64,000 nucleotides of DNA, taken from the NCBI RefSeq assembly GCF_000369005.1, contig NZ_KB849766.1, positions 102,808 through 166,807 on the forward strand. Reading direction: 5' to 3'. The translations under genes were made by a program, and so were the position numbers. The notes beneath the pieces were generated by a model. That model worked only from the letters and a program-made list of their open reading frames with translations, was not told the origin of the DNA and made no database searches. Positions 8,318-17,336 of this stretch are shown piece by piece (within the stretch, counting starts at the first letter, position 1; the number at the start of each line of letters is the position of its first letter). This DNA is from Acinetobacter beijerinckii CIP 110307 (GTDB lineage Bacteria; Pseudomonadota; Gammaproteobacteria; Pseudomonadales; Moraxellaceae).

Positions 8318-9118
8318 TTATTGCGTGTATAAAACAAAGCTATCACCACGGCAAAAACTGGCTAAGGTGAGATTTAATTGCTTTGCCATGTCAATCGCCA
8401 TACTGGTCGGAGCAGAAATGGTCGCCAATAATCCAATATTGTATTGCGCACATTTGCGGATCAACTCATAACTGGCGCGACTGGTCATCACTACAAAACC
8501 TTCAGTAACATCGAGTTTTTGCTCTGCCAAATAACCCAATAATTTATCCAATGCATTATGCCGCCCAACATCTTCAAATAATGCTACGATCTGCCCTTTC
8601 ACCACCCATGCTGCGGCGTGTGCTCCACCCGTAAGCGCAGTGATTTTTTGTCCCACTTTAAGTTGGGCGATCGCATTGGGAATCTGATTTAACCATGTTG
8701 ATGGCACTTGGGTACTGACCGCAGGTAGATTTGCATAGAGTTGATTGAGACTCTTAATGCCACATAAGCCACAGCCTGTGCGCCCCACCATCATCCTTCG
8801 CTGTTCTTTTAAAGCCATAAAAGCACGAGATGAGATAGTCATGTCCACTTCAATCCCCAGTTCATTTTGACGAATATCGAGTGAATACAACTCGTTTAAA
8901 CTTTGCAAAATACCTTCAGATAAACTAAAACCCTTGGCAAACACCTCAAAATCAGACGGCGTTGCCATCATCACCGCATGAGAAATTCCATTGTAAATCA
9001 TTGCAACAGGATACTCTTGAACAATATAGTCCATTTCATTTTCATACATATCCTGATGAAAACGATGTACTTGCATCGTTTCGTAGCCGCGTATTTTTGT
9101 ATCCACCTTTAACCTCAT
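8318..9118 (-). CDS. fdhD: Formate dehydrogenase accessory sulfurtransferase FdhD
   Basis: A 266-residue FdhD homologue with the conserved CxxC in GRTGCGLCG (Cys116 and Cys119). It also has the family segments VGRHNALDKLLG and VMTSRASYELIRK. FdhD transfers sulfur from IscS to the molybdenum cofactor of formate-dehydrogenase-type enzymes. Its position 37 bases downstream of the YdeP-type molybdoenzyme gene fits that role, because the two are probably cotranscribed. I take the ATG at 9118, although its ribosome binding site is weak; an internal ATG at codon 15 is possible. Confidence 0.9.
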   Translation of the reverse strand: MRLKVDTKIRGYETMQVHRFHQDMYENEMDYIVQEYPVAMIYNGISHAVMMATPSDFEVFAKGFSLSEGILQSLNELYSLDIRQNELGIEVDMTISSRAFMALKEQRRMMVGRTGCGLCGIKSLNQLYANLPAVSTQVPSTWLNQIPNAIAQLKVGQKITALTGGAHAAAWVVKGQIVALFEDVGRHNALDKLLGYLAEQKLDVTEGFVVMTSRASYELIRKCAQYNIGLLATISAPTSMAIDMAKQLNLTLASFCRGDSFVLYTQ

Positions 9119-9155
9119 TTATGCGCTTGATTCAAGAAAATAGATGATGAATCAA

Positions 9156-11567
9156 CTACGCACTCCCCACTCGTTCATTGGCATGTTCAGGATCAACCTC
9201 AACTGCTAAGTTAAAATGCGCGGGAGCTTGTCCTGCATGAAGAATCACAGGAACACTTTTTGATGCTGGAATCTTAGCGTATTTATCATGACTACTTAAT
9301 GCGACGAGTGGATTGGTTTCAGGATAATAAGCCGCCAGACTGCCTTGTGGAATGTTATAAGGTACGATGCGGAAACTATGTACAATCCGTTTAACCCCAT
9401 CTGAGAATACACTTTCAATATCGACCCATTGATCAGCCTCAAAACCTGCCTCATCAATATCTGTTTGGTTCATAAACAGGACACGTCGCTGCCCATACAC
9501 CCCGCGATAACGATCATCTAAACCATATAATGTCGTATTGTATTGATCGTGAGAACGAGTCGTCATCAAGGTATATACTTTGCGCTCACTATAGGCTGCT
9601 GCATATTGATTTTCTTTATCTTCATAGACTTCTGCCAATGGCGTAATCATGAATTGTGCTTTGCCACTTGGCGTATTCCACACATGCTGATTGGCAGGAT
9701 GTTCTAAGTGAAAACCACTCGGTTGGTAGACTCGTTGATTAAAGTCATGAAACTCATCGAAGACATCGGCAATCGAGTCACGAATACGATCATAGCTATC
9801 GATATACCAACGCCATTTGACTTGACTGTTAGGCAAAGCAGCTGCTGCCATACGGGCTACAATATCAGGTTCAGATAAGATATTTTCAGAGATCGGAGGA
9901 TTACGTCCTGCTGAAAGATGCACATTCGACATCGAATCTTCTACTGAAATTGCTTGTGGCCCATGCATTTGCATATCAACTTCTGTACGCCCTAAACACG
10001 GCAGCATCAAAGCATCTTTACCACAAACCAAATGGCTACGATTCAACTTAGTTGTGATATTGACGGTTAAATTACAACGGCGTAATGCCTCTTGGGTATA
10101 AGGCGTATCAGGTGTAGCAACTGCAAAGTTTCCACCCAAACCAATAAAGACTTTTACATCGCCTTCGTACATCGCCTTTATGGTATCGACAACGCCAAAA
10201 CCATGTTTACGCGGTGATTTAATCCCAAAGACACGATCAATGCTATCCAAGAGTTTATCACTTGGATTTTCATTAATTCCCATAGTACGATCACCTTGCA
10301 CATTACTGTGACCACGTACTGGACATAAGCCTGATCCTGGACGACCAATATGCCCTCGAGCCAACATTAAATTGGAGAGCATATGAATATTGGCTGTGCC
10401 ATGCCGATGTTGGGTAATCCCCATACCCCAACAGAAAATTGCCGTTTTCGCATCTAGATACATCTGAGCAATCGATTCTAAATGTTCAGCTGAAAGTCCC
10501 GTATGCTTATGAATTTCAGACCACGCTGTACTATCAATCTCAGCTAACATTTCATCAAAACCAATTGTATTCATCTCAATAAAATTACGATCAAAAACGC
10601 TTGGCTTTGCTTTAGCAAGTGCTTTGTTATCCCACTCCAGCAAATGCTTCATCACCCCAAACATCAGGGCATAGTCACCCCCAATTTTAGGCTGGAAGTA
10701 ATAACGACTAATTGGCGTACTGCCATTGGTCATCATTTCCAGTGGTGCTTGTGGATCTTGGAACCGTTCCAATCCACGCTCTTTGATTGGATTAATGGCA
10801 ACAATATTACCGCCTCGTCGAGAGACTTCTCTTAAGGTTGCTAACATGCGTGGATGATTTGTACCGGGATTATGTCCAAAACTAAAGATCGCATCCGCCA
10901 AATCAAAGTCATCTAAAATGACAGTGCCTTTACCTAAACCAATTGTATCTTTTAAACCGACACTGGTAGTTTCATGGCACATATTGGAACAATCAGGAAA
11001 GTTATTGGTTCCGAAGCTTCTCACAAAAAGCTGATATAAAAAGGCTGCTTCGTTACTAGCACGACCAGACGTATAAAAAGCAGCTTGATCAGGATGATCG
11101 AGTGCTTGTAGATGTTTGGCAATCAACTGAAAAGCCTCATCCCAACAAATCGGCACATATTTATCTGTCACAGGATCGTAACGCATAGGGTCAGTTAAGC
11201 GTCCGAGATCTTCCAAATAAAAATCACTTTGTTCAGCGAGCCAACTCACAGTATGCTGCGCAAAAAAATCAGGTGTGACCGTTTTACTGGTTGCCTCAAA
11301 TGCAACGGCTTTGGCACCGTTTTCACAAAAGTTAAAGGCATGCGCATCTTTTTTCTCAGGCCAAGCACAACCCGGACAATCAAAACCTGTAGGCTGATTT
11401 ATGTTAAGTAATGTGATTGAACCTTTCTTTAAAATATCTTGTCTTTTGAGATTACGAGCAACACTGAGTAATGCTCCCCAACCACCCGCAGGTTGAGTAT
11501 AAGGTTCGATTCTGGCGTAGCTCGTATTTGCTTGCTTATGAATGGTTTGTTCTGAGTCGTCCATCAT
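9156..11567 (-). CDS. FdhF/YdeP-family molybdopterin oxidoreductase
   Basis: About 803 residues, matching the YdeP branch of formate-dehydrogenase alpha-like proteins (YdeP is about 760). The N-terminal FDCPGCAWP motif is characteristic, followed by bis-MGD-binding segments such as the SNMCHETTS region, GHNPGTNHPRM and VRGHSNVQGDRTMG. The C-terminal part forms the MopB cap (LMTTRSHDQYNTTLYG). There is no selenocysteine. The frame could start at a GTG at 11618, but the ATG at 11567 has GAGGG four bases upstream and is chosen. No electron-transfer subunit is adjacent, so the redox partner and substrate are unknown. In Escherichia coli, ydeP is linked to acid resistance. Confidence 0.85.
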   Translation of the reverse strand: MMDDSEQTIHKQANTSYARIEPYTQPAGGWGALLSVARNLKRQDILKKGSITLLNINQPTGFDCPGCAWPEKKDAHAFNFCENGAKAVAFEATSKTVTPDFFAQHTVSWLAEQSDFYLEDLGRLTDPMRYDPVTDKYVPICWDEAFQLIAKHLQALDHPDQAAFYTSGRASNEAAFLYQLFVRSFGTNNFPDCSNMCHETTSVGLKDTIGLGKGTVILDDFDLADAIFSFGHNPGTNHPRMLATLREVSRRGGNIVAINPIKERGLERFQDPQAPLEMMTNGSTPISRYYFQPKIGGDYALMFGVMKHLLEWDNKALAKAKPSVFDRNFIEMNTIGFDEMLAEIDSTAWSEIHKHTGLSAEHLESIAQMYLDAKTAIFCWGMGITQHRHGTANIHMLSNLMLARGHIGRPGSGLCPVRGHSNVQGDRTMGINENPSDKLLDSIDRVFGIKSPRKHGFGVVDTIKAMYEGDVKVFIGLGGNFAVATPDTPYTQEALRRCNLTVNITTKLNRSHLVCGKDALMLPCLGRTEVDMQMHGPQAISVEDSMSNVHLSAGRNPPISENILSEPDIVARMAAAALPNSQVKWRWYIDSYDRIRDSIADVFDEFHDFNQRVYQPSGFHLEHPANQHVWNTPSGKAQFMITPLAEVYEDKENQYAAAYSERKVYTLMTTRSHDQYNTTLYGLDDRYRGVYGQRRVLFMNQTDIDEAGFEADQWVDIESVFSDGVKRIVHSFRIVPYNIPQGSLAAYYPETNPLVALSSHDKYAKIPASKSVPVILHAGQAPAHFNLAVEVDPEHANERVGSA

Positions 11568-11667
11568 GTTGCCCTCATCTGAGCTATTCTTAAAAATTAT
11601 TAGCATTAGGATTAACACGATTTTTTATTCTTTTCTATTCTTGATTTGTCTAATTAAGCATCTAAAA

Positions 11668-11694
11668 ATCAAGCCCAGATGAACTAGGCTTGAT
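11668..11694 (-). terminator. Terminator after the AdeT-like gene
   Basis: The 8-bp stem ATCAAGCC/GGCTTGAT (11668-11675 and 11687-11694) has an 11-base loop and is followed on the minus strand by TTTTTAGA. It lies 30 bases past the stop of the gene at 11725. Confidence 0.6.
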
Positions 11695-11724
11695 CAAGTT
11701 TTACAATACCAATATTGGTTTTTA

Positions 11725-12732
11725 TTATTCCCCAGCCAAAGAGCATTCGAAATTTGTTTTATCTATTGAACAACGCGCTTTTTTTAATACAGACATCATA
11801 CCTGCATCGTAAATACCTCTCTGCGTCAACTCAATACGACCATCACGCATCATTTTTTGATATTTCAATTTATCTTCCGGCGTAAGATTCATTTTGTATT
11901 TTGCAGAAATTTCAGCCTCAAGACGCTTGATCGTAGCGAAGACTTTTGGAAGCTGTTTGACTGACCAATCACGAGATTTCTGACCAAAACCTGCTGGAAA
12001 CCTTTCAGGACGTATGACTAAGTTTGCCGTCACTTGCAGTACAGGAAAATTATACATAACACCATTTGTACCTAAGCCCTTGCTAAGCTCCAATGGTTTA
12101 TAGGCATACGCTGGCGCACCAATCATATCCACCTGACCATTATTAAATTTAGCAGCGAAGTTAGAAATATCCGAAAGTACTGCTTGCGCACCAACACGTT
12201 GTACAATCAATTTTTGTGCATCGTCATACCCCAATACCGCAAATTTTTTCCCTGCAGCTTTTTCAATTGAGTTGATACTTTTGTCACGGACAAAGATATA
12301 TGCTGAACCTAATGGAGAAATACCGACGACTTCATATTTATTGCCAGCTAAATTTGTGGTCATTTTCGCTGCATTACGCGGGTCAGATACGAAAGTAATG
12401 GCACGTTTCGCAATCTCATCACTGGGTACACCACCAAGTGAATCAATCGAACCGACAAATTTATTATATGGACGGGCACGCATTGAGGTCATTGCCACAC
12501 CCGCACATTTCCCTGCTTTAAAATTGTTGTCGGCAACTTGCTCATCAGTAATGGCAAGAAGATTAACATCAGCACCCCAACCTTTTGCTGCCAGTGCCCA
12601 GTCTTGCATCATTTTATAAGCCTCTCCAGACTTTCCTAAAATATCAAACACACAAACGTCAATTGCTGCTTGGGTCGAAGCAGAGACACTCAAAATTGAA
12701 GTTGTTGCGATAGCAAGTGCGATTTTTTTCAT
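11725..12732 (-). CDS. AdeT-like periplasmic solute-binding protein (copy 1)
   Basis: About 335 residues with a Sec signal peptide (MKKIALAIATTSILSVSAST then QAA). The mature protein contains DVCVFDxxGKSGE, RARPYNKFVGSIDS and AYKPLELSKGLGTNG, the plan of the Acinetobacter AdeT1/2 family. AdeT was named for an aminoglycoside-efflux association, but the fold looks like a TRAP-type periplasmic binding protein. I chose the ATG at 12732, which has AGGAAG at ideal spacing, rather than a non-ATG start six codons earlier. It is clearly paralogous to 13825-14826. The gene lies downstream of the third PF10118 hydrolase and has its own terminator. Confidence 0.8.
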   Translation of the reverse strand: MKKIALAIATTSILSVSASTQAAIDVCVFDILGKSGEAYKMMQDWALAAKGWGADVNLLAITDEQVADNNFKAGKCAGVAMTSMRARPYNKFVGSIDSLGGVPSDEIAKRAITFVSDPRNAAKMTTNLAGNKYEVVGISPLGSAYIFVRDKSINSIEKAAGKKFAVLGYDDAQKLIVQRVGAQAVLSDISNFAAKFNNGQVDMIGAPAYAYKPLELSKGLGTNGVMYNFPVLQVTANLVIRPERFPAGFGQKSRDWSVKQLPKVFATIKRLEAEISAKYKMNLTPEDKLKYQKMMRDGRIELTQRGIYDAGMMSVLKKARCSIDKTNFECSLAGE

Positions 12733-12848
12733 AAGTTCTTCCTTTGACAAACGTATCGTTTGATTTCCACATGACGACTACATTAAGTTTTTTTGATCGC
12801 TAATTTATGGCTTGATTCATATTTATCAGACGAAATAAACACATTTTT

Positions 12849-13763
12849 TCATTTACTTAGCATTTGAACCGCTGGAGAGCGTGCTAAATAATCCAAAGCT
12901 TGTTGTGTATTTCCCTCTGTTTCAGGATGAAATTTTGGTGATAACCAACGTACTGTTGTTTTAAGTAAAAATGTCAGCGTAGGACCATTATCTGTTTGTT
13001 TTGCTTGTCGATGATATTTGCTAAGTAATCCAACTAATGTCCGATTAGCAATTTTCTGAACGGCTTGATCAGGATCTTGCTTTCCAAGTTTGCGCCCTAC
13101 ATCAGCAAGAACATAAATGAAAATAGGAAAGACAAGCAGCATTAAAAACTGACGATATAAATAAAAAAACACTTTATTTGGCATCATTTCTTTAAATAAA
13201 TCAAAAGCTACACTTCGATGCTCAACCTCTTCAGCCAAATGCCAACGAAACATATCTGCAATGACTGGATCTGCTTTGTCCCAAGACTTATTGTCCATAC
13301 ACCACTGACCAAGCGCACCTGTAAAATGTTCGATCGCTGCAACTACACCCACTCTAGTGACTAACCAGAAATGTTCTAATGGCTTTAACTCTAAGGCTTT
13401 AATACCTAAAGGACTTTCACCAAGTAAGACACCGAAAATCCAATTAATTTTTTTTAAAGCAGGATCAAGATCATAACCATGTTGAATAAGAAACTCTTGT
13501 GCACTCTGATGTGCTCGAGCATGAGTTGCTTCTTGACGAATAAATCCTTTTACATCATCGATTAAAACTGGATGATGAATGTAAGGAAGTGTCTTGTTAT
13601 AAACACGACAAAACCAAAACTCACCTGCGGGCAAGATTAGATTTATTCCATTAATCAGATGCGAACAAACAGGATCATTTGGAATCCACTGCACAGGAGA
13701 ATTAGAAAAATCAAACTTAACTGCTCTTGCGACCAGCTTGTGATGTTGAACAATCGCGTTCAT
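12849..13763 (-). CDS. Predicted metal-dependent hydrolase, PF10118 family (copy 3)
   Basis: A 304-residue PF10118 protein, more distant from the two copies at 3072-5312. The motifs are RQEATHARAHQSAQEF and HLAEEVEHRSVAFDLF, so the ExxxH and EExEH ligand sets are kept. A hydrophobic stretch around residues 190-210 (FFYLYRQFLMLLVFPIFIYV) suggests membrane association. It sits between two AdeT-like binding-protein genes with gaps of 61 and 116 bases, which suggests one transcription unit. The reaction is unknown. Similar Acinetobacter proteins are annotated as metal-dependent hydrolases. Confidence 0.8.
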   Translation of the reverse strand: MNAIVQHHKLVARAVKFDFSNSPVQWIPNDPVCSHLINGINLILPAGEFWFCRVYNKTLPYIHHPVLIDDVKGFIRQEATHARAHQSAQEFLIQHGYDLDPALKKINWIFGVLLGESPLGIKALELKPLEHFWLVTRVGVVAAIEHFTGALGQWCMDNKSWDKADPVIADMFRWHLAEEVEHRSVAFDLFKEMMPNKVFFYLYRQFLMLLVFPIFIYVLADVGRKLGKQDPDQAVQKIANRTLVGLLSKYHRQAKQTDNGPTLTFLLKTTVRWLSPKFHPETEGNTQQALDYLARSPAVQMLSK

Positions 13764-13824
13764 ATTGACCTCTACTTACAATCTAGGTTTATAACGTCTA
13801 AATATTTGAAATTAAAAAAAATTA

Positions 13825-14826
13825 CTACTCACCACTTAAAGAACATTCAAAATTTGTTCTTTCGACCGTACAACGCGCACGCTTTAAAACACTCATCATT
13901 AATGGATCATAAATGCCTAATTTTGTGAGTTCTATTCGTCCATCTCTCAACATTTGCTGATAGCGGCGGGTATCTTCTGATGAAAGAGATTGTTTATATT
14001 TCGCAGGAATTTCCGCTTCTAATCGTGCAATCGTGGCAAAATTTTTCGGCAGTTGTTTAATTGCCCAATCACGTGATTTCAGACCAAAACCAGCTGGAAA
14101 TTTTTCAGGACGGATAATGATGTCTCCCGTTAGATTGATCACTGGGAAATTAAACATTGCACCCTGAGTACCTAGCCCTTTGGCTATTTCTAATGGCTTA
14201 TAGGCATATGCTGGTGCGGCAATCACATCGACTTGTTTATTATTAAATTTTTTTGCAAAATCTGATATTTCTGAAGGCACTCCCACCAAATCTAGACGTT
14301 CTACAATCATTTTTTGCGCTTGGTCATAATGTAAATAAGCAAATTTTTTGCCTTTACCTTTCTCAATCGTATTTATATTTTTATCTCGTACAAACACATA
14401 CGCTAAACCAATTTGAGCAATCGCAGCGACTTCAAACGCTTCGCCATTAATACGAGAAACCATTCGATTTTTATTACGCGAATCCAATACATAACTAATT
14501 GCTTTTTTGGCAATTGAATTACTGGTAATCGCACCTAATGCATCAATTGATCCTGCAAATTTATTGTATTTACGCGCTCGCATTGATGTCATAGAGACAC
14601 CATCACATTTACCTGCTTCAAAGTCGCTTTGTGCTTTTGCCTCATCTTGATATGGCATCAAATTAAGATCAGCATTCCAAGATTTAGCTGCTAAAGACCA
14701 TTCTTCTACCATTTTGTACGACTCACCTGCTTTTCCAAGCAAATCAAATACGCATATATCAATTTTTGCCTGTGCATTTGTTGATAAAACTGTAATGAAG
14801 GCTGCAATCAAAATTCCTTTTTTCAT
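13825..14826 (-). CDS. AdeT-like periplasmic solute-binding protein (copy 2)
   Basis: 333 residues with a short Sec signal (MKKGILIAAFITVLSTNAQA). It is colinear with the 11725-12732 protein throughout: DICVFDLLGKAGESYK, RARKYNKFAGSIDA and AYKPLEIAKGLGTQG are shared, as are the two C-terminal Cys segments (RARCTVERTNFECSLSGE). The pair is a duplication with the PF10118 gene caught between. It is divergent from an AraC-type activator 167 bases away, which is the obvious candidate regulator. The ligand is unknown. Confidence 0.8.
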   Translation of the reverse strand: MKKGILIAAFITVLSTNAQAKIDICVFDLLGKAGESYKMVEEWSLAAKSWNADLNLMPYQDEAKAQSDFEAGKCDGVSMTSMRARKYNKFAGSIDALGAITSNSIAKKAISYVLDSRNKNRMVSRINGEAFEVAAIAQIGLAYVFVRDKNINTIEKGKGKKFAYLHYDQAQKMIVERLDLVGVPSEISDFAKKFNNKQVDVIAAPAYAYKPLEIAKGLGTQGAMFNFPVINLTGDIIIRPEKFPAGFGLKSRDWAIKQLPKNFATIARLEAEIPAKYKQSLSSEDTRRYQQMLRDGRIELTKLGIYDPLMMSVLKRARCTVERTNFECSLSGE

Positions 14827-14993
14827 GACTCATCCTAATATTATTTTTAATCTAAGCACCCAAATCGAAAGTGATCATTAAGCTGTGTAACGAAGCAATC
14901 GCTTAAGATTTATTGAGGCTATTTTTAAATAAAAAAAAATGCTGTAATAGTTCATAGCAAGCCATTTTGGTATCATTTTCCGACATTGCTTTT

Positions 14994-16001
14994 ATGAAAC
15001 TGAACAAAGAAATAGAAAAAACTGTTCCGGGTACATACATCGCCTTAATGGTCGATGTCGTTTCGCGTTGGGATATTTCAGCAGATGAAATTCTAAAAGG
15101 ATCAGGTTTTAACACGGAGCAATTGTTGCAACCCTTATGGCGTGCAGATGCGAAAACTGTAATGGGTATCCTGCGACGAGCGCTTGATATTACCCAAGTG
15201 CCTGCATTGGAATTTGGTTTTTATTTAGGTATGCAAATGACCATTACATGTCACGGTCTAATGGGCATGACCGCAATGTTGGCAAGCGATGTCAGACAAG
15301 CCTTAAATATCGCTCAAGAGTTTATTTCTCTGCAATCCAGCATTCATACCATCAAACTTGAAGTCTTAGATGATCGCGCTGTAATTATCTTCGAGCAAAC
15401 CGATGCATATTATCTTGATGAAGTCATTCAAATTGCTTTATTGATTGGATTTGCTCAAATGGGGAAAACAATTTCTGGACAAGAGCTGAGAGGTTTTGCA
15501 GATGTTCAGTTTAGTAAACCCGACTATTTTGACAAATTACTTCCCTTGATTCCTGGTGAGGTAAGATTTGATCGTCCAGCTACACGATTAGAATTTGATA
15601 GCGAAATATTAAACCTTCCACTGCTCCACTCTGATGCGATAGCAGAGCGACTCGCACGAGAAGAATGTAAATCTCAACTGCGTAAATTACTCAATCAAGA
15701 TAGTTTCACCAGTTTTGTTCAGGATTTGATTTACGATGAAGCGATGGGCATTAGCTCACTCACTGATATTCTACAAAAGGCACAAATTTCTGAGCGCAGC
15801 TTACAGCGCAAATTAGAAAGTGAAGGAACGAGTTTTAGAGCACTTGTAGATAAAATACGATGTGAAAAAGCGATTCAACTATTGAAAAATCCGAACCTAT
15901 CTCTTGAGATGATTGCTGAACATTTAGGCTATACAAACTCAAAAAATTTCTCTCGTGCATTTAAACGTTGGACAACAACCTCTCCAAGACGCTTTGAATA
16001 A
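14994..16001 (+). CDS. AraC family transcriptional regulator (arabinose-binding-like N-domain)
   Basis: About 335 residues. The N-terminal two thirds resemble the PF12625 domain found in OruR/MmsR-type regulators. The C-terminal AraC HTH covers roughly the last 100 residues (ISERSLQRKLESEGTSF and the second helix pair AEHLGYTNSKNFSRAFKRW). A TTG start at 14967 is possible, but the ATG at 14994 is preferred. It is divergent from the AdeT-like/PF10118 unit and so probably activates it. The effector is unknown. Confidence 0.85.
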   Translation: MKLNKEIEKTVPGTYIALMVDVVSRWDISADEILKGSGFNTEQLLQPLWRADAKTVMGILRRALDITQVPALEFGFYLGMQMTITCHGLMGMTAMLASDVRQALNIAQEFISLQSSIHTIKLEVLDDRAVIIFEQTDAYYLDEVIQIALLIGFAQMGKTISGQELRGFADVQFSKPDYFDKLLPLIPGEVRFDRPATRLEFDSEILNLPLLHSDAIAERLAREECKSQLRKLLNQDSFTSFVQDLIYDEAMGISSLTDILQKAQISERSLQRKLESEGTSFRALVDKIRCEKAIQLLKNPNLSLEMIAEHLGYTNSKNFSRAFKRWTTTSPRRFE

Positions 16002-16006
16002 AAAAA

Positions 16007-16037
16007 CTTACTGATTACAGCTCAAATAATCAGTAAG
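16007..16037 (-). terminator. Terminator between convergent genes
   Basis: Perfect 11-bp stem CTTACTGATTA/TAATCAGTAAG (16007-16017 and 16027-16037), 9-base loop. On the minus strand it is followed by TTTTTTATTC, so it ends the small membrane-protein transcript. It is also just beyond the araC-type gene. Confidence 0.75.
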
Positions 16038-16067
16038 TGAGTGAAAACAATATTTTATTGTTCTTTA

Positions 16068-16241
16068 TTATTTATTTGATGACATATTGTGCTGAACTTG
16101 ATTGATATTCTGCTTCTGTTGTGACGGCATATAATCTGGTTGATTACTGACTGCGAGAAAGAAGAAAACTAAAAATAAGCAACCGAGTAAAATACTGATT
16201 CCAACGACTAAATAAGGAAATTTTGACTGCTCTTGAGACAT
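16068..16241 (-). CDS. Small single-pass membrane protein, 57 residues
   Basis: The ATG at 16241 has a strong AGGAG eight bases upstream, and the frame closes with TAA at 16068. The protein begins MSQEQSKFPYLVVG, has one clear transmembrane segment (about residues 10-31, rich in Leu, Val and Phe) and ends in a polar Gln/Asn-rich tail. The strong ribosome binding site and the following terminator support a real gene. It is 44 bases downstream of the 16286-17104 gene, so they may be cotranscribed. The function is unknown. Confidence 0.75.
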   Translation of the reverse strand: MSQEQSKFPYLVVGISILLGCLFLVFFFLAVSNQPDYMPSQQKQNINQVQHNMSSNK

Positions 16242-16285
16242 ATCGTCTACTCCTATTTAAATACAAATATTCAGCTCTTAAATGT

Positions 16286-17104
16286 TTAAATCATGGATAA
16301 GGTTTTATAACTTGATCCATTTTGGATTCGGGTTTGCATGTATTCGGCATACACAGATAACTTTTCAAAAATATGTTCCGAATAAAACATATCTTCAATC
16401 AAATGGGCTGCCTGCATTTCACTAAATTGACCAACCTGAGAAATGAGTTTTGCGTTTAAATGTGAAAACAATGTACAAATATTTCGATGAAAATCATCTT
16501 TGTTTTTAAACAACAATTTCCGAGTATTTAACATTTCATCCTTTACAATACTTTCTTCACAAACTGTCTGAATGACACTAATCTTTATCCCCAAGAAATC
16601 TTGCAACTGTTGAAGCTGCTGATGATTTATCACAGATGATGTGATCAAAAAAATTTGTGAAATATCTGATCTGCACAGTGCTTTAACCAAACTCCTGAAC
16701 AGAAAGTCATCTTGGTCGTTTGGTTCATCCACAACGTCAATATAAACTTTCAGACTTTGCAGCAAATCTACAACATCAAACTTCACTCTTTTTTCCGCCT
16801 GATAATATTGATTTAAAATCTTTAGCACCGACGCTGAGTTGAGGGTGGTATAAATCACGGGAAGATTTAAATTGGCAAGTACAAATGGCGCAAATAAATA
16901 TGCTAGATTCTGATCATTGTCATGAATTTGTGCTTGAGCAATATAGGTGACTTTTTCCTTAGCGAAACCTCTTAAAACCTTTGCTCTTAATAAAGTTGCC
17001 TCAAGATTGACATATTCAAAATGTAATTGAGCTTGTATCGATTGTGAAGGCTCACTAGATTGAAAAATCTGAGTGATCGCATTCAGCTCTTTTGTTTCAA
17101 ACAT
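16286..17104 (-). CDS. Hypothetical protein
   Basis: I do not recognise this protein of about 272 residues. No signal peptide or transmembrane helix is evident; it looks like a soluble alpha/beta protein. A segment reading VTYIAQAQIHDNDQNLAYLF and then LPVIYTTLNSASVLKILNQYY could be a nucleotide-binding-like fold, but there is no Walker motif. The frame reaches a GTG at 17146; the ATG at 17104 is preferred. It is divergent from the MocR-type regulator gene (gap 232 bases) and followed by a small membrane-protein gene. Confidence 0.6.
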   Translation of the reverse strand: MFETKELNAITQIFQSSEPSQSIQAQLHFEYVNLEATLLRAKVLRGFAKEKVTYIAQAQIHDNDQNLAYLFAPFVLANLNLPVIYTTLNSASVLKILNQYYQAEKRVKFDVVDLLQSLKVYIDVVDEPNDQDDFLFRSLVKALCRSDISQIFLITSSVINHQQLQQLQDFLGIKISVIQTVCEESIVKDEMLNTRKLLFKNKDDFHRNICTLFSHLNAKLISQVGQFSEMQAAHLIEDMFYSEHIFEKLSVYAEYMQTRIQNGSSYKTLSMI

Positions 17105-17336
17105 CGATATACGCCCTTTTCCAATCGAATCATGATTTATAAACACTTCAATCTAAAATTTTGAATAAGATTGAAATCGTTGATGCTGTTATTTTGATCG
17201 TTCTTTTAATTATTAAATAGCTACAGAGTTTGCTTAAAAAAATATAACAGATGATCCTAATTATCCAAATCTGTTATAAAATCAACATAGATTTTCATTT
17301 TTAATAAAAGCAGATATTACTAAGGCTGCAAACTTT

